NCBI RefSeq assembly: GCF_900167095.1
Contig: NZ_FUXG01000001.1
Coordinates: 1 to 64,000, forward strand
Reading direction: 5' to 3'
DNA length: 64,000 nucleotides
Origin: Oceanospirillum multiglobuliferum
GTDB lineage: Bacteria; Pseudomonadota; Gammaproteobacteria; Pseudomonadales; Halomonadaceae
In this document: one piece after another, positions 1 through 8,689 of the stretch
How the letters are laid out: every line of letters begins with the position of its first letter
Position numbering within the stretch: the first letter of the stretch is position 1
Notes under the pieces: generated by a model
Database searches by the model: none
What the model was told of the DNA's origin: nothing
Seen by the model: only the letters and a program-made list of their open reading frames with translations
Program-made: the position numbers and the translations under genes

Positions 1-41
1 AAGCGCCCACACGAATTATCTGATTGAATTTTTAAAGAGCA
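1..41 (-). promoter_or_regulatory. rRNA operon leader with boxA antitermination element
   Basis: Read on the minus strand, positions 41 to 1 give TGCTCTTTAA followed by an AT-rich stretch and then GTGTGGGC. This closely matches the leader upstream of gammaproteobacterial 16S genes, where the TGCTCTTTAA boxA loads the Nus antitermination complex. The 16S gene itself must start beyond position 1 and is not in the window. The match is from memory of the E. coli rrn leader, not from an alignment. Confidence 0.8.
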
Positions 42-99
42 ATTTAGTTAATCGAAGGAGAGACAGAATCTCGATCACTTCGCTCAACTGAGGCTGCGT

Positions 100-129
100 A
101 TTCTACAGAACCGAACCTCGTATTGTCAA
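100..129 (-). promoter_or_regulatory. rRNA operon proximal promoter (P2-like)
   Basis: On the minus strand TTGACA (129-124) is followed after 18 bp by TAGAAT (105-100), then a GC-containing discriminator. It lies about 60 bp upstream of the boxA at 32-41, the place expected for the inner promoter of an rRNA operon. Confidence 0.7.
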
Positions 130-262
130 CCACTTTTTTCAACTTTCTTTTCAGTGCCGACCAACTCAGAAAACCGAACCAATCAAATATCGCACTCAAA
201 AACATCAGTATAAACAAGCACTTAACACTTCCAATCAAGCCTTGCCTGACTAGAGAGCGCGT

Positions 263-290
263 ATTATACGCAGCAGAATGCATTGCGCAA
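263..290 (-). promoter_or_regulatory. rRNA operon distal promoter (P1-like)
   Basis: On the minus strand TTGCGC (290-285), a 16-bp spacer and a perfect TATAAT (268-263) are followed by ACGCGCTC, the GC-rich discriminator typical of stringently controlled rrn P1 promoters. Upstream (about 291-325) the DNA is A/T-tract rich, as in an UP element. Tandem P1 and P2 about 160 bp apart match the classical rrn arrangement. Confidence 0.7.
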
Positions 291-375
291 CTGTTTTTTT
301 GAAAAAAGATAATAAAGAGTAAAAATAAGAGTAGAAGTGGCGATGGCGAGCAGTCTTACAGGGTTTTAATACGCA

Positions 376-399
376 AAAGCCCGCTAAATAGCAGGCTTT
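376..399 (-). terminator. hairpin terminator after potI
   Basis: AAAGCC(C/T)GC arms with a TAAATA loop form a hairpin with one G-U pair just downstream of the potI stop. The U-run on the minus strand is short (TTTT). It separates the pot operon from the rRNA promoters, which point the same way. Confidence 0.6.
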
Positions 400-429
400 G
401 GTATAGTAATGACAAATATTAGTAGCTGA

Positions 430-1239
430 CTAGTGTTTCACTTGCTTTTCCTGTCGATACATTACATATCCAGCAATGGCTACAGCTAGACTTACGACCA
501 CTACAATAATAGTTGCGAGCGCATTGATTTGAGGGCTAACACCTAAGCGTACACTTGAATACACCACCATTGGCAAGGTTGTTGATCCTGGCCCTGATAC
601 GAAACTGGCCACAACCAAGTCATCCATCGATAGTGTGAACGCCAACAACCAGCCCGCAATCAATGCTGGAGAGATAATAGGCAAGGTGATCGCGAAGAAA
701 ACTTTGAGCGGTTTCGCTCCCAGATCTAACGCAGCCTCCTCCAGAGACTTATCCATGTTCGCCAATCGACTTTGCACGACAACCGTGACATAGGCCGTCG
801 CAAAAGTGGCGTGTGCGAGTATGATTGTCAGTTGTCCACGCCCTTCAGGCCACCCCAACCAATCTTCCATCGCCACAAATAGCAGCAAGAGTGAAAGACC
901 AATAATCACCTCAGGCATCACCAGCGGTGCAGCCACCATCGTTTGCATCACCGCCCGACCTTTAAACTGGCGAAACTTCACCAATGCTAGGGAGGTTAAA
1001 GTCCCCAGCATCACAGCAAGCGTTGCGGTGATCGCTGCTAATTTAACACTAAGCCATGCCGCATTCAGCAAAGGCTCATTGTTTAGCAGCTCTGCATACC
1101 AATGGGTACTAAATCCCGCCCAAACGGTCACTAAGCGGCTTTCATTAAATGAATAGACCATCAGGCTGATAATTGGGCCATACAGGAATGCATAACCAAA
1201 GATCAGTACCGTAAATAGCAAAGGCATTCTGCGCATCAT
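430..1239 (-). CDS. potI: putrescine ABC transporter permease PotI
   Basis: One of two inner-membrane permeases of a putrescine importer. The 269-residue protein has about six hydrophobic segments and, at roughly residues 165-195, the EAA loop of ABC importers (EEAALDLGAKPLKVFF), which docks on the ATPase. Length and sequence fit PotI/PotC. The ATG overlaps the potH stop in an ATGA arrangement, so translation is probably coupled. It is the last gene of potFGHI. PotC of the spermidine system is the alternative; the order F-G-H-I and a putrescine-type binding protein favour PotI. Confidence 0.9.
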   Translation of the reverse strand: MMRRMPLLFTVLIFGYAFLYGPIISLMVYSFNESRLVTVWAGFSTHWYAELLNNEPLLNAAWLSVKLAAITATLAVMLGTLTSLALVKFRQFKGRAVMQTMVAAPLVMPEVIIGLSLLLLFVAMEDWLGWPEGRGQLTIILAHATFATAYVTVVVQSRLANMDKSLEEAALDLGAKPLKVFFAITLPIISPALIAGWLLAFTLSMDDLVVASFVSGPGSTTLPMVVYSSVRLGVSPQINALATIIVVVVSLAVAIAGYVMYRQEKQVKH

Positions 1240-2141
1240 GAGTTTGCCTCCTCATTACGCTGCTCATAGTGCCGCATGATGACAAAAGGAATGATCAGCA
1301 CGATCAAAAGAATCGCCGCAAGCGCAGAGGCTAAAGGCCAATCTTTATTACTGAAGAATTCCGTCCACATCAATTTGCCTATCATCAATGTATTAGGACC
1401 ACCCAAAAGGTCTGGAATCACAAACTCACCCATAACAGGGATAAATACCAACATGGCACCAGCCATTAACCCTGGTAAAGAGAGCGGCAATGTCACAAGT
1501 ACAAATTGCTTCCAAGGACGACACCCTAGATCTGCTGCTGCCTCCAGCAATGTCAAATCCATACGGACCAATGTGGCATACAACGGCAGCACAAAAAATG
1601 GCAAATAGCTGTATACAATACCGATATAGACCGCAACAGGGGTGTGCAAAATCTCTAAGGGAGAGTCAATAATCCCTAGCCACATCAAGGCTTGATTGAG
1701 CAAACCATTATTTTTAAGAATACCGATCCACGCATAGACACGAATCAGAAACGACGTCCAAAACGGTAAAATAATCAACATCAACAGTGGTAAGCGCATG
1801 TGATCTGGTGCACGGGCAATCGCATACGCCATCGGATAACCCAACAACACACAAAACAGTGTTGAAAGCGCAGCCACTTCAATAGAGCCTAATAACGCAT
1901 TGAAATAAAGGGGATCTTCTAGCAATAACAGATAATTACCAAGATTGATCTTGATGGTCATTAAACCATCAGAGAACTCTCTCAACAGATCCATATAAGG
2001 CGGCTGCGCTAAAATAGGCTCAGAGATACTGATCTTCAGTACAAAAAGAAATGGCAGTAAGAAGAAGATGCTGAGCCATAACCAAGGCACGCCAATAATC
2101 AAAGCGCGACCTGTCACAACAGGCCGTTGCAATAGCTTCAT
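1236..2141 (-). CDS. potH: putrescine ABC transporter permease PotH
   Basis: Partner permease to PotI in the inner membrane. I place the start at the ATG at 2141 (MKLLQRP...), which overlaps the potG stop as ATGA; a start six codons upstream is possible but would run further into potG. The resulting 301 residues fit PotH. Multiple membrane segments are visible and the EAA motif (EAAADLGCRPWKQF) lies near residue 200. The tight coupling to potG and potI argues for a fixed-ratio transporter complex. Confidence 0.9.
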   Translation of the reverse strand: MKLLQRPVVTGRALIIGVPWLWLSIFFLLPFLFVLKISISEPILAQPPYMDLLREFSDGLMTIKINLGNYLLLLEDPLYFNALLGSIEVAALSTLFCVLLGYPMAYAIARAPDHMRLPLLMLIILPFWTSFLIRVYAWIGILKNNGLLNQALMWLGIIDSPLEILHTPVAVYIGIVYSYLPFFVLPLYATLVRMDLTLLEAAADLGCRPWKQFVLVTLPLSLPGLMAGAMLVFIPVMGEFVIPDLLGGPNTLMIGKLMWTEFFSNKDWPLASALAAILLIVLIIPFVIMRHYEQRNEEANS

Positions 2142-3274
2142 TCTGTTAATACCCCACAACTATTTGGCAACCAACTTAAGGTCACAGACTGCTCCCAAGT
2201 TAAGGGCTGTTCCGCCAAAGCCTGAATATTAGGCTGTGTGAACTGGATTCGTTTACCCGTTGGCAAGTCAACGTGATAGATGGAGACATCACCTAGATAA
2301 GCGATCTCTTTGATGACTCCCTGCACTTCGTTTTCTGAGCCAGTAGGCTGATCAATCAAGCGAATCTTTTCAGGACGGATTGCAACAGACACCTCTGCAC
2401 CTGTTGGTAATGGCTGACTATGACGCACCAATAATTCAGCCCCTGTATCGTCACTTTGAATCCAAAGCTTGTCATCCTGTTGACGAGCAACATAGCCATG
2501 AAATAGGTTTACAGAACCAATGAATGAGGCGGCATATCGAGTTGAAGGGAACTCATACATGTGACGAGGGGTATCCACCTGCTCCAGACGCCCCTCATGC
2601 ATTAGCGCGATACGTGATGACATGGTCATCGCTTCTTCTTGGTCGTGAGTCACCACAATAAACGTAATACCCAAGCGCTCTTGAATATTCACTAGCTCAA
2701 ACTGTGTTTTCTCACGTAATTTTTTATCTAATGCACCCAACGGCTCATCTAACAATAAGATCTTAGGGTGCTTTGCCAGTGCACGCGCCAATGCCACACG
2801 CTGACGCTGGCCACCGGATAGCTGATGAGGCTTACGTTTGGCAAAGCGCTCAATCTGCACCAGCTCCATCATTTCAGCCACACGCTCAGCACGCTCAGCT
2901 TTTGGCATCCCTTCTTGCTTTAAGCCAAATGCAATATTGTCTTCAACCGACATATGTGGAAACAGTGCATAGGACTGAAACATCATATTCACAGGACGCT
3001 CATAGGGCGGCACATGGGTCACATCTTGGCCATCAATATAGATACGACCACTACTTGGGGTTTCAAAACCTGCCAACATACGCAAAAGCGTAGTTTTGCC
3101 ACAACCAGAAGCACCCAACAACGAGAAAAATTCACCGCGATGAATACTCAAGCTGATATCATCAACCGCATAAACCGAACCAAAGTTCTTCACCAAGTTT
3201 TCAATACGAACAATAGGTTCTTCTTCTGGAGACTGCCATGGCGCATCCAGAGTTGTTGAGCGCGTGTTTGCCAT
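2138..3274 (-). CDS. potG: putrescine ABC transporter ATP-binding protein PotG
   Basis: Cytoplasmic ATPase that powers putrescine import. Walker A is GASGCGKTT (about residue 55), the ABC signature is LSGGQRQRVALARAL (about 150), Walker B is ILLLDEP, followed by the H-loop THDQEEAM. The last 100 residues form a TOBE-like domain (VAIRPEKIRL). At 378 residues it is full length. A GGAG ribosome site lies upstream of the ATG. A perfect hairpin separates it from potF, which likely lowers ATPase mRNA relative to the binding protein. Confidence 0.93.
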   Translation of the reverse strand: MANTRSTTLDAPWQSPEEEPIVRIENLVKNFGSVYAVDDISLSIHRGEFFSLLGASGCGKTTLLRMLAGFETPSSGRIYIDGQDVTHVPPYERPVNMMFQSYALFPHMSVEDNIAFGLKQEGMPKAERAERVAEMMELVQIERFAKRKPHQLSGGQRQRVALARALAKHPKILLLDEPLGALDKKLREKTQFELVNIQERLGITFIVVTHDQEEAMTMSSRIALMHEGRLEQVDTPRHMYEFPSTRYAASFIGSVNLFHGYVARQQDDKLWIQSDDTGAELLVRHSQPLPTGAEVSVAIRPEKIRLIDQPTGSENEVQGVIKEIAYLGDVSIYHVDLPTGKRIQFTQPNIQALAEQPLTWEQSVTLSWLPNSCGVLTE

Positions 3275-3310
3275 TATCTTTGAATCTCTCCTCTAAACAC
3301 TTAAAAGCAC

Positions 3311-3330
3311 AATGCCCCGTTAGGGGCATT
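3311..3330 (-). terminator. attenuating hairpin between potF and potG
   Basis: A perfect 8-bp stem (AATGCCCC / GGGGCATT) with a 4-nt loop lies 12 bp downstream of the potF stop and 37 bp before the potG start. On the minus strand it is followed by GTGCTTTTAA, a weak U-run, so it should terminate only part of the transcripts. Confidence 0.65.
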
Positions 3331-3341
3331 GCTTTGACTGG

Positions 3342-4442
3342 TTACTGGCCGGTTTTCACTCGAGTCCAGAGCCGAGTCATCGCGCGATTCTCTTTATCTG
3401 TCGCTGTTTTCAGCGTAATAAACTTATCGCGAGTTTGCTGCGGTGGGTAGATACCCGGATCATTTTTGATCGCATCATCAACCAACTCTGTTGCAGCACT
3501 GTTTGCATTAGCATAAGCCACATAGTTAGAGATTGGTGCGATGACATCCGGCTGCATCAAGAAGTTGATGAACTTGTGAGCCGCATCTTTGTTTGGTGCA
3601 TCTGCCGGAATCGCCATCACGTCAGTCCAAACAACAGCACCCTCAGATGGCACTAGATAAGCCACTTCAACACCGTTATTCGCTTCTTCTGCACGAGCAC
3701 GGGCTTGCAGGATATCACCGCTATAACCGTGCGCAACGCAAAGATCACCGTTCGCTAGGTCATTAATGTACTGAGAACCGTGGAAGTAACGAATATTGGT
3801 ACGCGTTGCCGTTACCGTTTTCGCGGCAGCATCTAAAGACTTTTTAGAGAAATCGGTGTGGTCTTCGCCTTTGTAAGCGTGTGCCGCTGCAAACACTTCG
3901 TTAGGGTCATCCATCAAAGAGATACCGCAAGAGGACAGTTTCGCTGCGATTTTAGGATCAAAGATCAGTTTCCAAGAATCTAGTGGCATATCATCACCTA
4001 GAATCTCTTTCACTTTCTTCAGGTTAATACCAATACCTGTTGTACCCCACATGTACGGCACAACATGCTGGTTACCCGCATCAACCGCAGATAGGTTATT
4101 CAGCAGACCTTTGTCGATATTGTCGTAGTTGCTCAGCTGAGACTTGTCTAACGGCTGATAAATATTGGCGCGAATATGGCGATCAGCAAAAGGTAACGCT
4201 GTTGGGAAAACCAGATCATAGCCACTGCGACCTGCTAGCAGCTTAGCTTCTAGCACTTCGTTTGAGTCATAAACGTCGTAGGTTACTTTGATACCAGTTT
4301 GCGCTTGAAAGCGACTGATAGTGTCTTCTGCAATGTAATCTGACCAGTTGTAAACGTGCAACTCTTCAGCGATAGCGCTTACAGAGCAGGTCAAAGCCAA
4401 TGCAGCAGTTAGGGTTTTCAGTGCAAACTTGCCATTTTTCAT
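3342..4442 (-). CDS. potF: periplasmic putrescine-binding protein PotF
   Basis: Solute-binding protein that delivers putrescine to PotGHI. A signal peptide covers about residues 1-25 (Lys-rich start, hydrophobic core, cleavage near SAIA/EE). The mature part begins with LHVYNWSDYI, characteristic of PotD/PotF. Later motifs include YMWGTTGIG and EGAVVWTDVMAIP. The 366-residue length fits PotF. It is the first gene of the operon, with a GGGAGA ribosome site. No recognisable promoter or riboswitch was found upstream. Confidence 0.92.
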   Translation of the reverse strand: MKNGKFALKTLTAALALTCSVSAIAEELHVYNWSDYIAEDTISRFQAQTGIKVTYDVYDSNEVLEAKLLAGRSGYDLVFPTALPFADRHIRANIYQPLDKSQLSNYDNIDKGLLNNLSAVDAGNQHVVPYMWGTTGIGINLKKVKEILGDDMPLDSWKLIFDPKIAAKLSSCGISLMDDPNEVFAAAHAYKGEDHTDFSKKSLDAAAKTVTATRTNIRYFHGSQYINDLANGDLCVAHGYSGDILQARARAEEANNGVEVAYLVPSEGAVVWTDVMAIPADAPNKDAAHKFINFLMQPDVIAPISNYVAYANANSAATELVDDAIKNDPGIYPPQQTRDKFITLKTATDKENRAMTRLWTRVKTGQ

Positions 4443-4726
4443 CTGTTATTATCTCCCGAAAGCAGGGAACCAAAATAAACCCCTTAAGAGCTTATCTAAA
4501 AACTCTCAAGCGCTTCTTTTTTTCAGCCGTTGTTTGAGGTTAAAAACCTTCTCAACTCCGTTCATAAAAACGTCGCGATTGTCATGCAAAAAAGCTCAGA
4601 AAGCTATAATTTTTAAGCCTACAAATTTAAGTTTTTGCCCTACAGCAACCCTAATGTAAATAGCCGAATACAACTGAGGGCTGAATCTAAGCTGACATCA
4701 AAAAGCAAGAGTGCACAAGCTTGGCT

Positions 4727-5668
4727 TCAAGGAGTATCACCCTCAGCATTGATACGAAAAACACGAGGCGAGTTTTGGCGAATAAAGTCCAAAAAGGCTT
4801 TTGCCACTGGCGACATCGGCTTATTTTTCAAACGCACCAAATACCAGTGGGTCACTATAGAAAGCTGATCGACCTCTAAAATTGCCAAGCCCGTTCTATC
4901 ACCAAAAGCTAAGGTGTGCTCAGACAGAATCGACACGCCCATTCCTGACATCACAGCATATTTAATCGCTTCATTACTCTCAATGGTCATGCGGACATTT
5001 AAGGTACAGCCCAGATGGGCAAGATAACTGTCAATGGCATGTCGAGTCCCTGACCCCTCCTCCCGCATCAGAAAGGGGGCTTGGCAAAACTCTGACAATG
5101 TGACACGTTTTTTTTGTGCCAATGGATGCGATTTGGGGGCAATGGCCACTAACCGATTAGATAAAAACTCAATCAGCTCAAGCCTATCATTTGCCGGAGG
5201 ATGGCTAAACACATAGAAGTCATCCAAACCTGCAGTTAACTGTTCAATAATCTGGCGCCGATTGCCTACACGAAAGCGAGCATCAATTTGAGGATTTTGT
5301 TGGCTAAAATCACCAATCAGGTGCGGAATAAAGTATTTGGCCGTGGTCACGATCGAAAGGCTCAATGTGCCTTGCATCAAGCCCTTTAAACCTGAAAGCG
5401 TCATATCCAGACGCTCAAAACAAGCCAACACCTCGATAGCGGTTTGTACCGCTGCCTCTCCCGCCTCGGTAAAACAGATTTTTTTCCCCACCGTGTAATA
5501 GAGCGCAATATCCAAGCTCTCAGCCAACTTGCTTAGCTGCATAGACACCGTTGGTTGAGTGAGATGCAACTGTTCAGCAGCACCTGTGATGCTACCTGAG
5601 CGGTAAACCGCCAACAGAATCTCCATCTGCCTTAATGTACCCACTCGAGCATGTAAACGTGACGCCAC
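4727..5668 (-). CDS. LysR-family regulator, CbbR/CmpR-like
   Basis: Transcription regulator with an N-terminal winged helix-turn-helix (about residues 10-70, with SITGAAEQLHLTQPTVSMQLSKLAE) and a C-terminal effector domain; 313 residues. I choose the GTG at 5668 because AAAGGAG lies 8 nt upstream; a TTG eight codons earlier lacks such a site. The phrasing of the effector domain (MREEGSGTR, ESNEAIKYAVMSGMGVSILS) resembles the CbbR/CmpR/CysB-like branch that senses metabolites in carbon assimilation. It is divergent from the small protein/sbtA pair and two LysR-type boxes lie between them, so it most likely controls bicarbonate uptake. The effector is unknown. Confidence 0.85.
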   Translation of the reverse strand: MASRLHARVGTLRQMEILLAVYRSGSITGAAEQLHLTQPTVSMQLSKLAESLDIALYYTVGKKICFTEAGEAAVQTAIEVLACFERLDMTLSGLKGLMQGTLSLSIVTTAKYFIPHLIGDFSQQNPQIDARFRVGNRRQIIEQLTAGLDDFYVFSHPPANDRLELIEFLSNRLVAIAPKSHPLAQKKRVTLSEFCQAPFLMREEGSGTRHAIDSYLAHLGCTLNVRMTIESNEAIKYAVMSGMGVSILSEHTLAFGDRTGLAILEVDQLSIVTHWYLVRLKNKPMSPVAKAFLDFIRQNSPRVFRINAEGDTP

Positions 5669-5703
5669 AGGACGCTCTCCTTTTCTCACCAAATCATAGA
5701 TGA

Positions 5704-5749
5704 TTATCTATACATAACTTAGAGACAATCTATTTTTATCTATAGAGAA
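5704..5749. promoter_or_regulatory. two LysR-type operator boxes 32 bp apart
   Basis: The 9-mer TTATCTATA occurs at 5704-5712 and again at 5736-5744. Each is part of a 14-bp near-palindrome: 5704-5717 (TTATCTATACATAA, one mismatched pair) and 5736-5749 (TTATCTATAGAGAA, one mismatched pair). The 32-bp separation is three helical turns, so both sites lie on the same DNA face, as expected for a LysR tetramer. They sit between the regulator and the divergent small ORF/sbtA. Confidence 0.55.
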
Positions 5750-5800
5750 AGCCATAGACAATAGTCTCACATATCAGAGCATCATGATGGAGAGTAGCAA

Positions 5801-5971
5801 ATGAACAACAAACAACTGAGTTTCGGCCTTTTAAGCGGCCTAATTGTGATGATAATCGGACTGGTACTGGCTTTAGATAACATCATTCCTTGGACGCTTT
5901 CTTTAACTGGCGCGGCGATTTTTGTCCTGAACATTGCTGTTTGGGTGCTCCATCGTCAAACAATGGAGTAA
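5801..5971 (+). CDS. 56-residue two-helix membrane protein upstream of sbtA
   Basis: A short open frame with a GGAGAG ribosome site 5 nt upstream of its ATG, ending 6 bp before the sbtA start. The product starts MNNKQLSFGLL and ends WVLHRQTME. It has two predicted membrane helices (about residues 8-25 and 30-49) separated by a short DNIIP turn. No family is recognised. The strong ribosome site, tight spacing to the transporter and lack of other explanation for this DNA make it very likely real. A small accessory or regulatory subunit of the transporter is a reasonable inference, not shown. Confidence 0.75.
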   Translation: MNNKQLSFGLLSGLIVMIIGLVLALDNIIPWTLSLTGAAIFVLNIAVWVLHRQTME

Positions 5972-5977
5972 TAGAAT

Positions 5978-6913
5978 ATGTCTCTGGATATTGTCGTTGC
6001 ATTTTTCATCCTTGGCCTTGTGGCAACCCTTTTAGGGGCGAAGATCGACTTTCCTAAAGGCTTATATCAAACCTGCGTGCTATTTTTATTGTTAGCGATC
6101 GGATTAAAAGGGGGTTACGCCCTTCATCAACACGCTGGCGAGAATATTCTGGTCCAATCCATTGCCGTGATACTTTTCGGGTTTTTACTGCCTTTTGTGG
6201 CATATCCTCTGTTGCGCTGGTTTGGAGGTTGGTCTAAAACCGATGCCGCCGCGACTGCCGCACACTATGGTTCTGTCAGTGTCGGCACCTATGCGGTTGC
6301 AGTGGCCATTTTAGATGTGCAAAACATCGCCTATGAAGCATATTTTCCACTTTTTGTTGCATTACTTGAGGCACCAGCGATTGCAATAGGTATAATGCTC
6401 GCCCGTCAAAAGGGACAATGCCTGAATATCAAAGTGCTGGCCCATGAAATCTTTTTCAACCAAGGGGTATTTTTACTTCTGGGGGGATTAGTTATTGGTG
6501 CATGGGCAGGAGATCGTGTACAGAGCGTACAGCCATTCTTTGGCACACTCTTTCATGGTGTGTTGGCTTTATTCCTGTTGGCGATGGGGCAAAAGGCTGC
6601 AGAAAAATTGCATGATTTGAAAACACAGAGTGCATTTCTGATCAGTTTTGGTATTTTCATGCCCCTCATTGGCGCTTTAGCCGGTGCATTATTAGGCTCG
6701 ATGCTTGAGCTCAGCCTAGGTGGCGTTGTATTGATGGCCGTATTAGGTGCCAGTGCATCCTATATCGCAGTACCTGCGGCACTGTCAGTCTCTCTGCCAC
6801 AAGCCAATTTAAGCTTGGCATTAACAGCCTCATTAGCGGTGACATTTCCGTTTAATGTGATTGTGGGTATTCCACTATACCTCAGTCTGGCGCAGCATTG
6901 GTTTGGAGGTTAA
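5978..6913 (+). CDS. SbtA-family sodium-dependent bicarbonate transporter
   Basis: Inner-membrane permease of the Sbt_1 family, whose cyanobacterial founder SbtA imports bicarbonate with sodium. The 311-residue protein has about ten hydrophobic segments in two similar halves. Recognisable stretches are [17 protein letters not shown] (about residue 90) and [20 protein letters not shown] (about 265), the latter typical of the family. It follows the 56-residue membrane protein by 6 bp and precedes purE by 40 bp with no terminator visible. There is no SbtB (PII-like) gene next to it, unlike in cyanobacteria. Substrate is inferred from the family. Confidence 0.8.
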   Translation: MSLDIVVAFFILGLVATLLGAKIDFPKGLYQTCVLFLLLAIGLKGGYALHQHAGENILVQSIAVILFGFLLPFVAYPLLRWFGGWSKTDAAATAAHYGSVSVGTYAVAVAILDVQNIAYEAYFPLFVALLEAPAIAIGIMLARQKGQCLNIKVLAHEIFFNQGVFLLLGGLVIGAWAGDRVQSVQPFFGTLFHGVLALFLLAMGQKAAEKLHDLKTQSAFLISFGIFMPLIGALAGALLGSMLELSLGGVVLMAVLGASASYIAVPAALSVSLPQANLSLALTASLAVTFPFNVIVGIPLYLSLAQHWFGG

Positions 6914-6953
6914 GGGTCACACTCTTTTAAAGTCTTACTATTTGGAGTACAAG

Positions 6954-7445
6954 ATGAAGTTTGCAAAAGTCACAATTGTCATGGGGTCTCAGTCTGATTG
7001 GGCGACTATGAAAGCCGCAACACTGCCACTTCAGGAGCTGGGTGTTGAATTTACCGCTGGCGTTGTTTCTGCTCACCGTACTCCAAAACGTTTGGCTGAG
7101 TTTGCAGGCAGAGCAAAAGAGGAAGGTGTTAAAGTGATTATTGCGGGTGCAGGGGGCGCAGCACACCTACCAGGCATGATTGCTGCTGAAACCGTTCTAC
7201 CTGTTATTGGTGTACCTGTTGCCAGTCGCCACCTGAAAGGCATGGACAGCTTACTGTCTATTGTGCAGATGCCTAAAGGCGTTGCAGTGGCAACACAAGC
7301 GATTGGTGAAGCAGGTGCCTTTAACGCCGGTCTGATGGCGGCTCAAATGTTAGCCATTGAAGATGAGGCGCTCAGCCAGCGTTTGCAGCAGTGGCGTCAG
7401 AAACAAACTGATGCGGTTAGCTTTGAATTGATCGACGAAGCTTAA
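6954..7445 (+). CDS. purE: N5-carboxyaminoimidazole ribonucleotide mutase PurE
   Basis: Converts N5-CAIR to CAIR in purine synthesis. The start at 6954 ([11 protein letters not shown]) has a TTTGGAG site upstream. The protein has 163 residues, the class I size. Family motifs are GSQSDW (substrate phosphate), SAHRTPKR with the catalytic His, [12 protein letters not shown] and GVPV. It sits 33 bp before purK and 40 bp after the bicarbonate transporter gene, so all three may share a transcript. Confidence 0.95.
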   Translation: MKFAKVTIVMGSQSDWATMKAATLPLQELGVEFTAGVVSAHRTPKRLAEFAGRAKEEGVKVIIAGAGGAAHLPGMIAAETVLPVIGVPVASRHLKGMDSLLSIVQMPKGVAVATQAIGEAGAFNAGLMAAQMLAIEDEALSQRLQQWRQKQTDAVSFELIDEA

Positions 7446-7478
7446 TCTGAAAGTCTACAACAGAGGTAAACTGAACAA

Positions 7479-8606
7479 ATGAAGATAGCGATTGTAGGTT
7501 CTGGACAATTAGCACGTATGATGGCCTTGTCAGGCTGGACAATGGGACTTGAGTTCAGCTTTCTAGCAGATGCAGGTGACAACACCGACTGCGTGAACGG
7601 CCTAGGTACTGTTGTGCATTATGATTCAGCGCTCACGGCTGAAGCACTTTATCTGGCACTGGGCAGCCCAGACCGCATCACTGTTGAAAAAGAAGCAGTG
7701 AATACTCAGCTACTGCGTGAACTACAAGCCTTCTGTCCAGTTTACCCTGATCCTGACATGATTGATGTGTGCCGTCATCGAGCCAATGAAAAACGTTGGC
7801 TGCAAGCTCAGGGTGCACCTACTGCGCACTTTTATCTGACTAATACTCGGGCAGATATTGAGTCTGCACTTGAGCAAGCTCAAGCGCGTTTACCTAAAGA
7901 TGACAATAAGCCTACCATCATTCTGAAAAGCTGCGCAGGGGGCTATGACGGCTATAGCCAATGGCGCCTGAAATCCTCTCTAGAGGTTGCTGCATTAGAT
8001 GACAGTGTGTGCGTCCAAGAGTGCGTTGCAGAAGAGCGTGTTGATTTCTCTGTTGAAGTCTCTGTAATTGCCGCCCGTAACGTACAAGGCGAGATTGAGA
8101 TCTACCCCGTTGCGGAGAACGAACATCGCAACGGCATTCTGCTCACCACCTTAGTCCCTGCACAACAGGTCAGCTCAGAGCAGCGCGACCAAGCTATCGC
8201 CATCATGCGCAACTTGCTAGCAGCCTCTAACTACGTTGGTGTACTGACAATGGAATGCTTTGTTACCGAGCAGGGCATTGTGGTCAACGAGCTAGCCCCT
8301 CGCGTACACAACAGCGGCCATTGGTCGATGAATGCTGGCGTGGTCAGTCAGTTTGAAAACCACATACGTGCAGTTTGCGGTTTACCACTGGGTCGTGCAC
8401 AACTGGCTCAAGGCGCTGCTGGCATGGTGAACCTACTGGGGATTGATGCACAACCAGAGCAAACCTTAACCACCAATACGCAGTTGCATCGCTACAACAA
8501 GTCTCTGAAAGCAGGCCGTAAAATGGGCCACCTGAACTTGCAAGCCGATACACCAGAACAAGTTCAAGCACAGATGGATGACTGGGTGGCAAAACTTTAC
8601 GCCTAA
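7479..8606 (+). CDS. purK: N5-carboxyaminoimidazole ribonucleotide synthase PurK
   Basis: ATP-grasp ligase that joins bicarbonate to aminoimidazole ribonucleotide, giving the substrate for PurE. It opens with the nucleotide fold MKIAIVGSGQLARMMALSG. The ATP-grasp region includes ILKSCAGGYDGYSQW, VQECVAEERVDFSVEVSV and NELAPRVHNSGHWSMNA, the hallmark of PurK. The 375-residue length is normal. GAGGT precedes the ATG. A strong terminator follows. Because bicarbonate is its substrate, its position behind an SbtA-type transporter is meaningful. Confidence 0.95.
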   Translation: MKIAIVGSGQLARMMALSGWTMGLEFSFLADAGDNTDCVNGLGTVVHYDSALTAEALYLALGSPDRITVEKEAVNTQLLRELQAFCPVYPDPDMIDVCRHRANEKRWLQAQGAPTAHFYLTNTRADIESALEQAQARLPKDDNKPTIILKSCAGGYDGYSQWRLKSSLEVAALDDSVCVQECVAEERVDFSVEVSVIAARNVQGEIEIYPVAENEHRNGILLTTLVPAQQVSSEQRDQAIAIMRNLLAASNYVGVLTMECFVTEQGIVVNELAPRVHNSGHWSMNAGVVSQFENHIRAVCGLPLGRAQLAQGAAGMVNLLGIDAQPEQTLTTNTQLHRYNKSLKAGRKMGHLNLQADTPEQVQAQMDDWVAKLYA

Positions 8607-8633
8607 CTGATCATAATCAACATCTGCTAAAAC

Positions 8634-8664
8634 AAAAAAACCCACGTGATGACGTGGGTTTTTT
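8634..8664. terminator. bidirectional terminator between purK and prpF
   Basis: A perfect 7-bp stem CCCACGT / ACGTGGG with a GATG loop (8641-8658) is flanked by a run of A on the left and TTTTTT on the right. It can end both purK (plus strand) and prpF (minus strand), which converge here. Confidence 0.9.
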
Positions 8665-8689
8665 GCATTTTGGGCGCTTAATTTTCAGG

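Noticed and set aside
44-283. 79-codon open frame on the minus strand
   Set aside because: It lies over the rRNA P1/P2 promoters and boxA leader, has no ribosome site, and its product resembles nothing.
4727-6913. Autotrophic carbon fixation locus (CbbR plus bicarbonate uptake)
   Set aside because: No Rubisco, carboxysome or phosphoribulokinase gene is nearby; the purEK link explains the bicarbonate need better.
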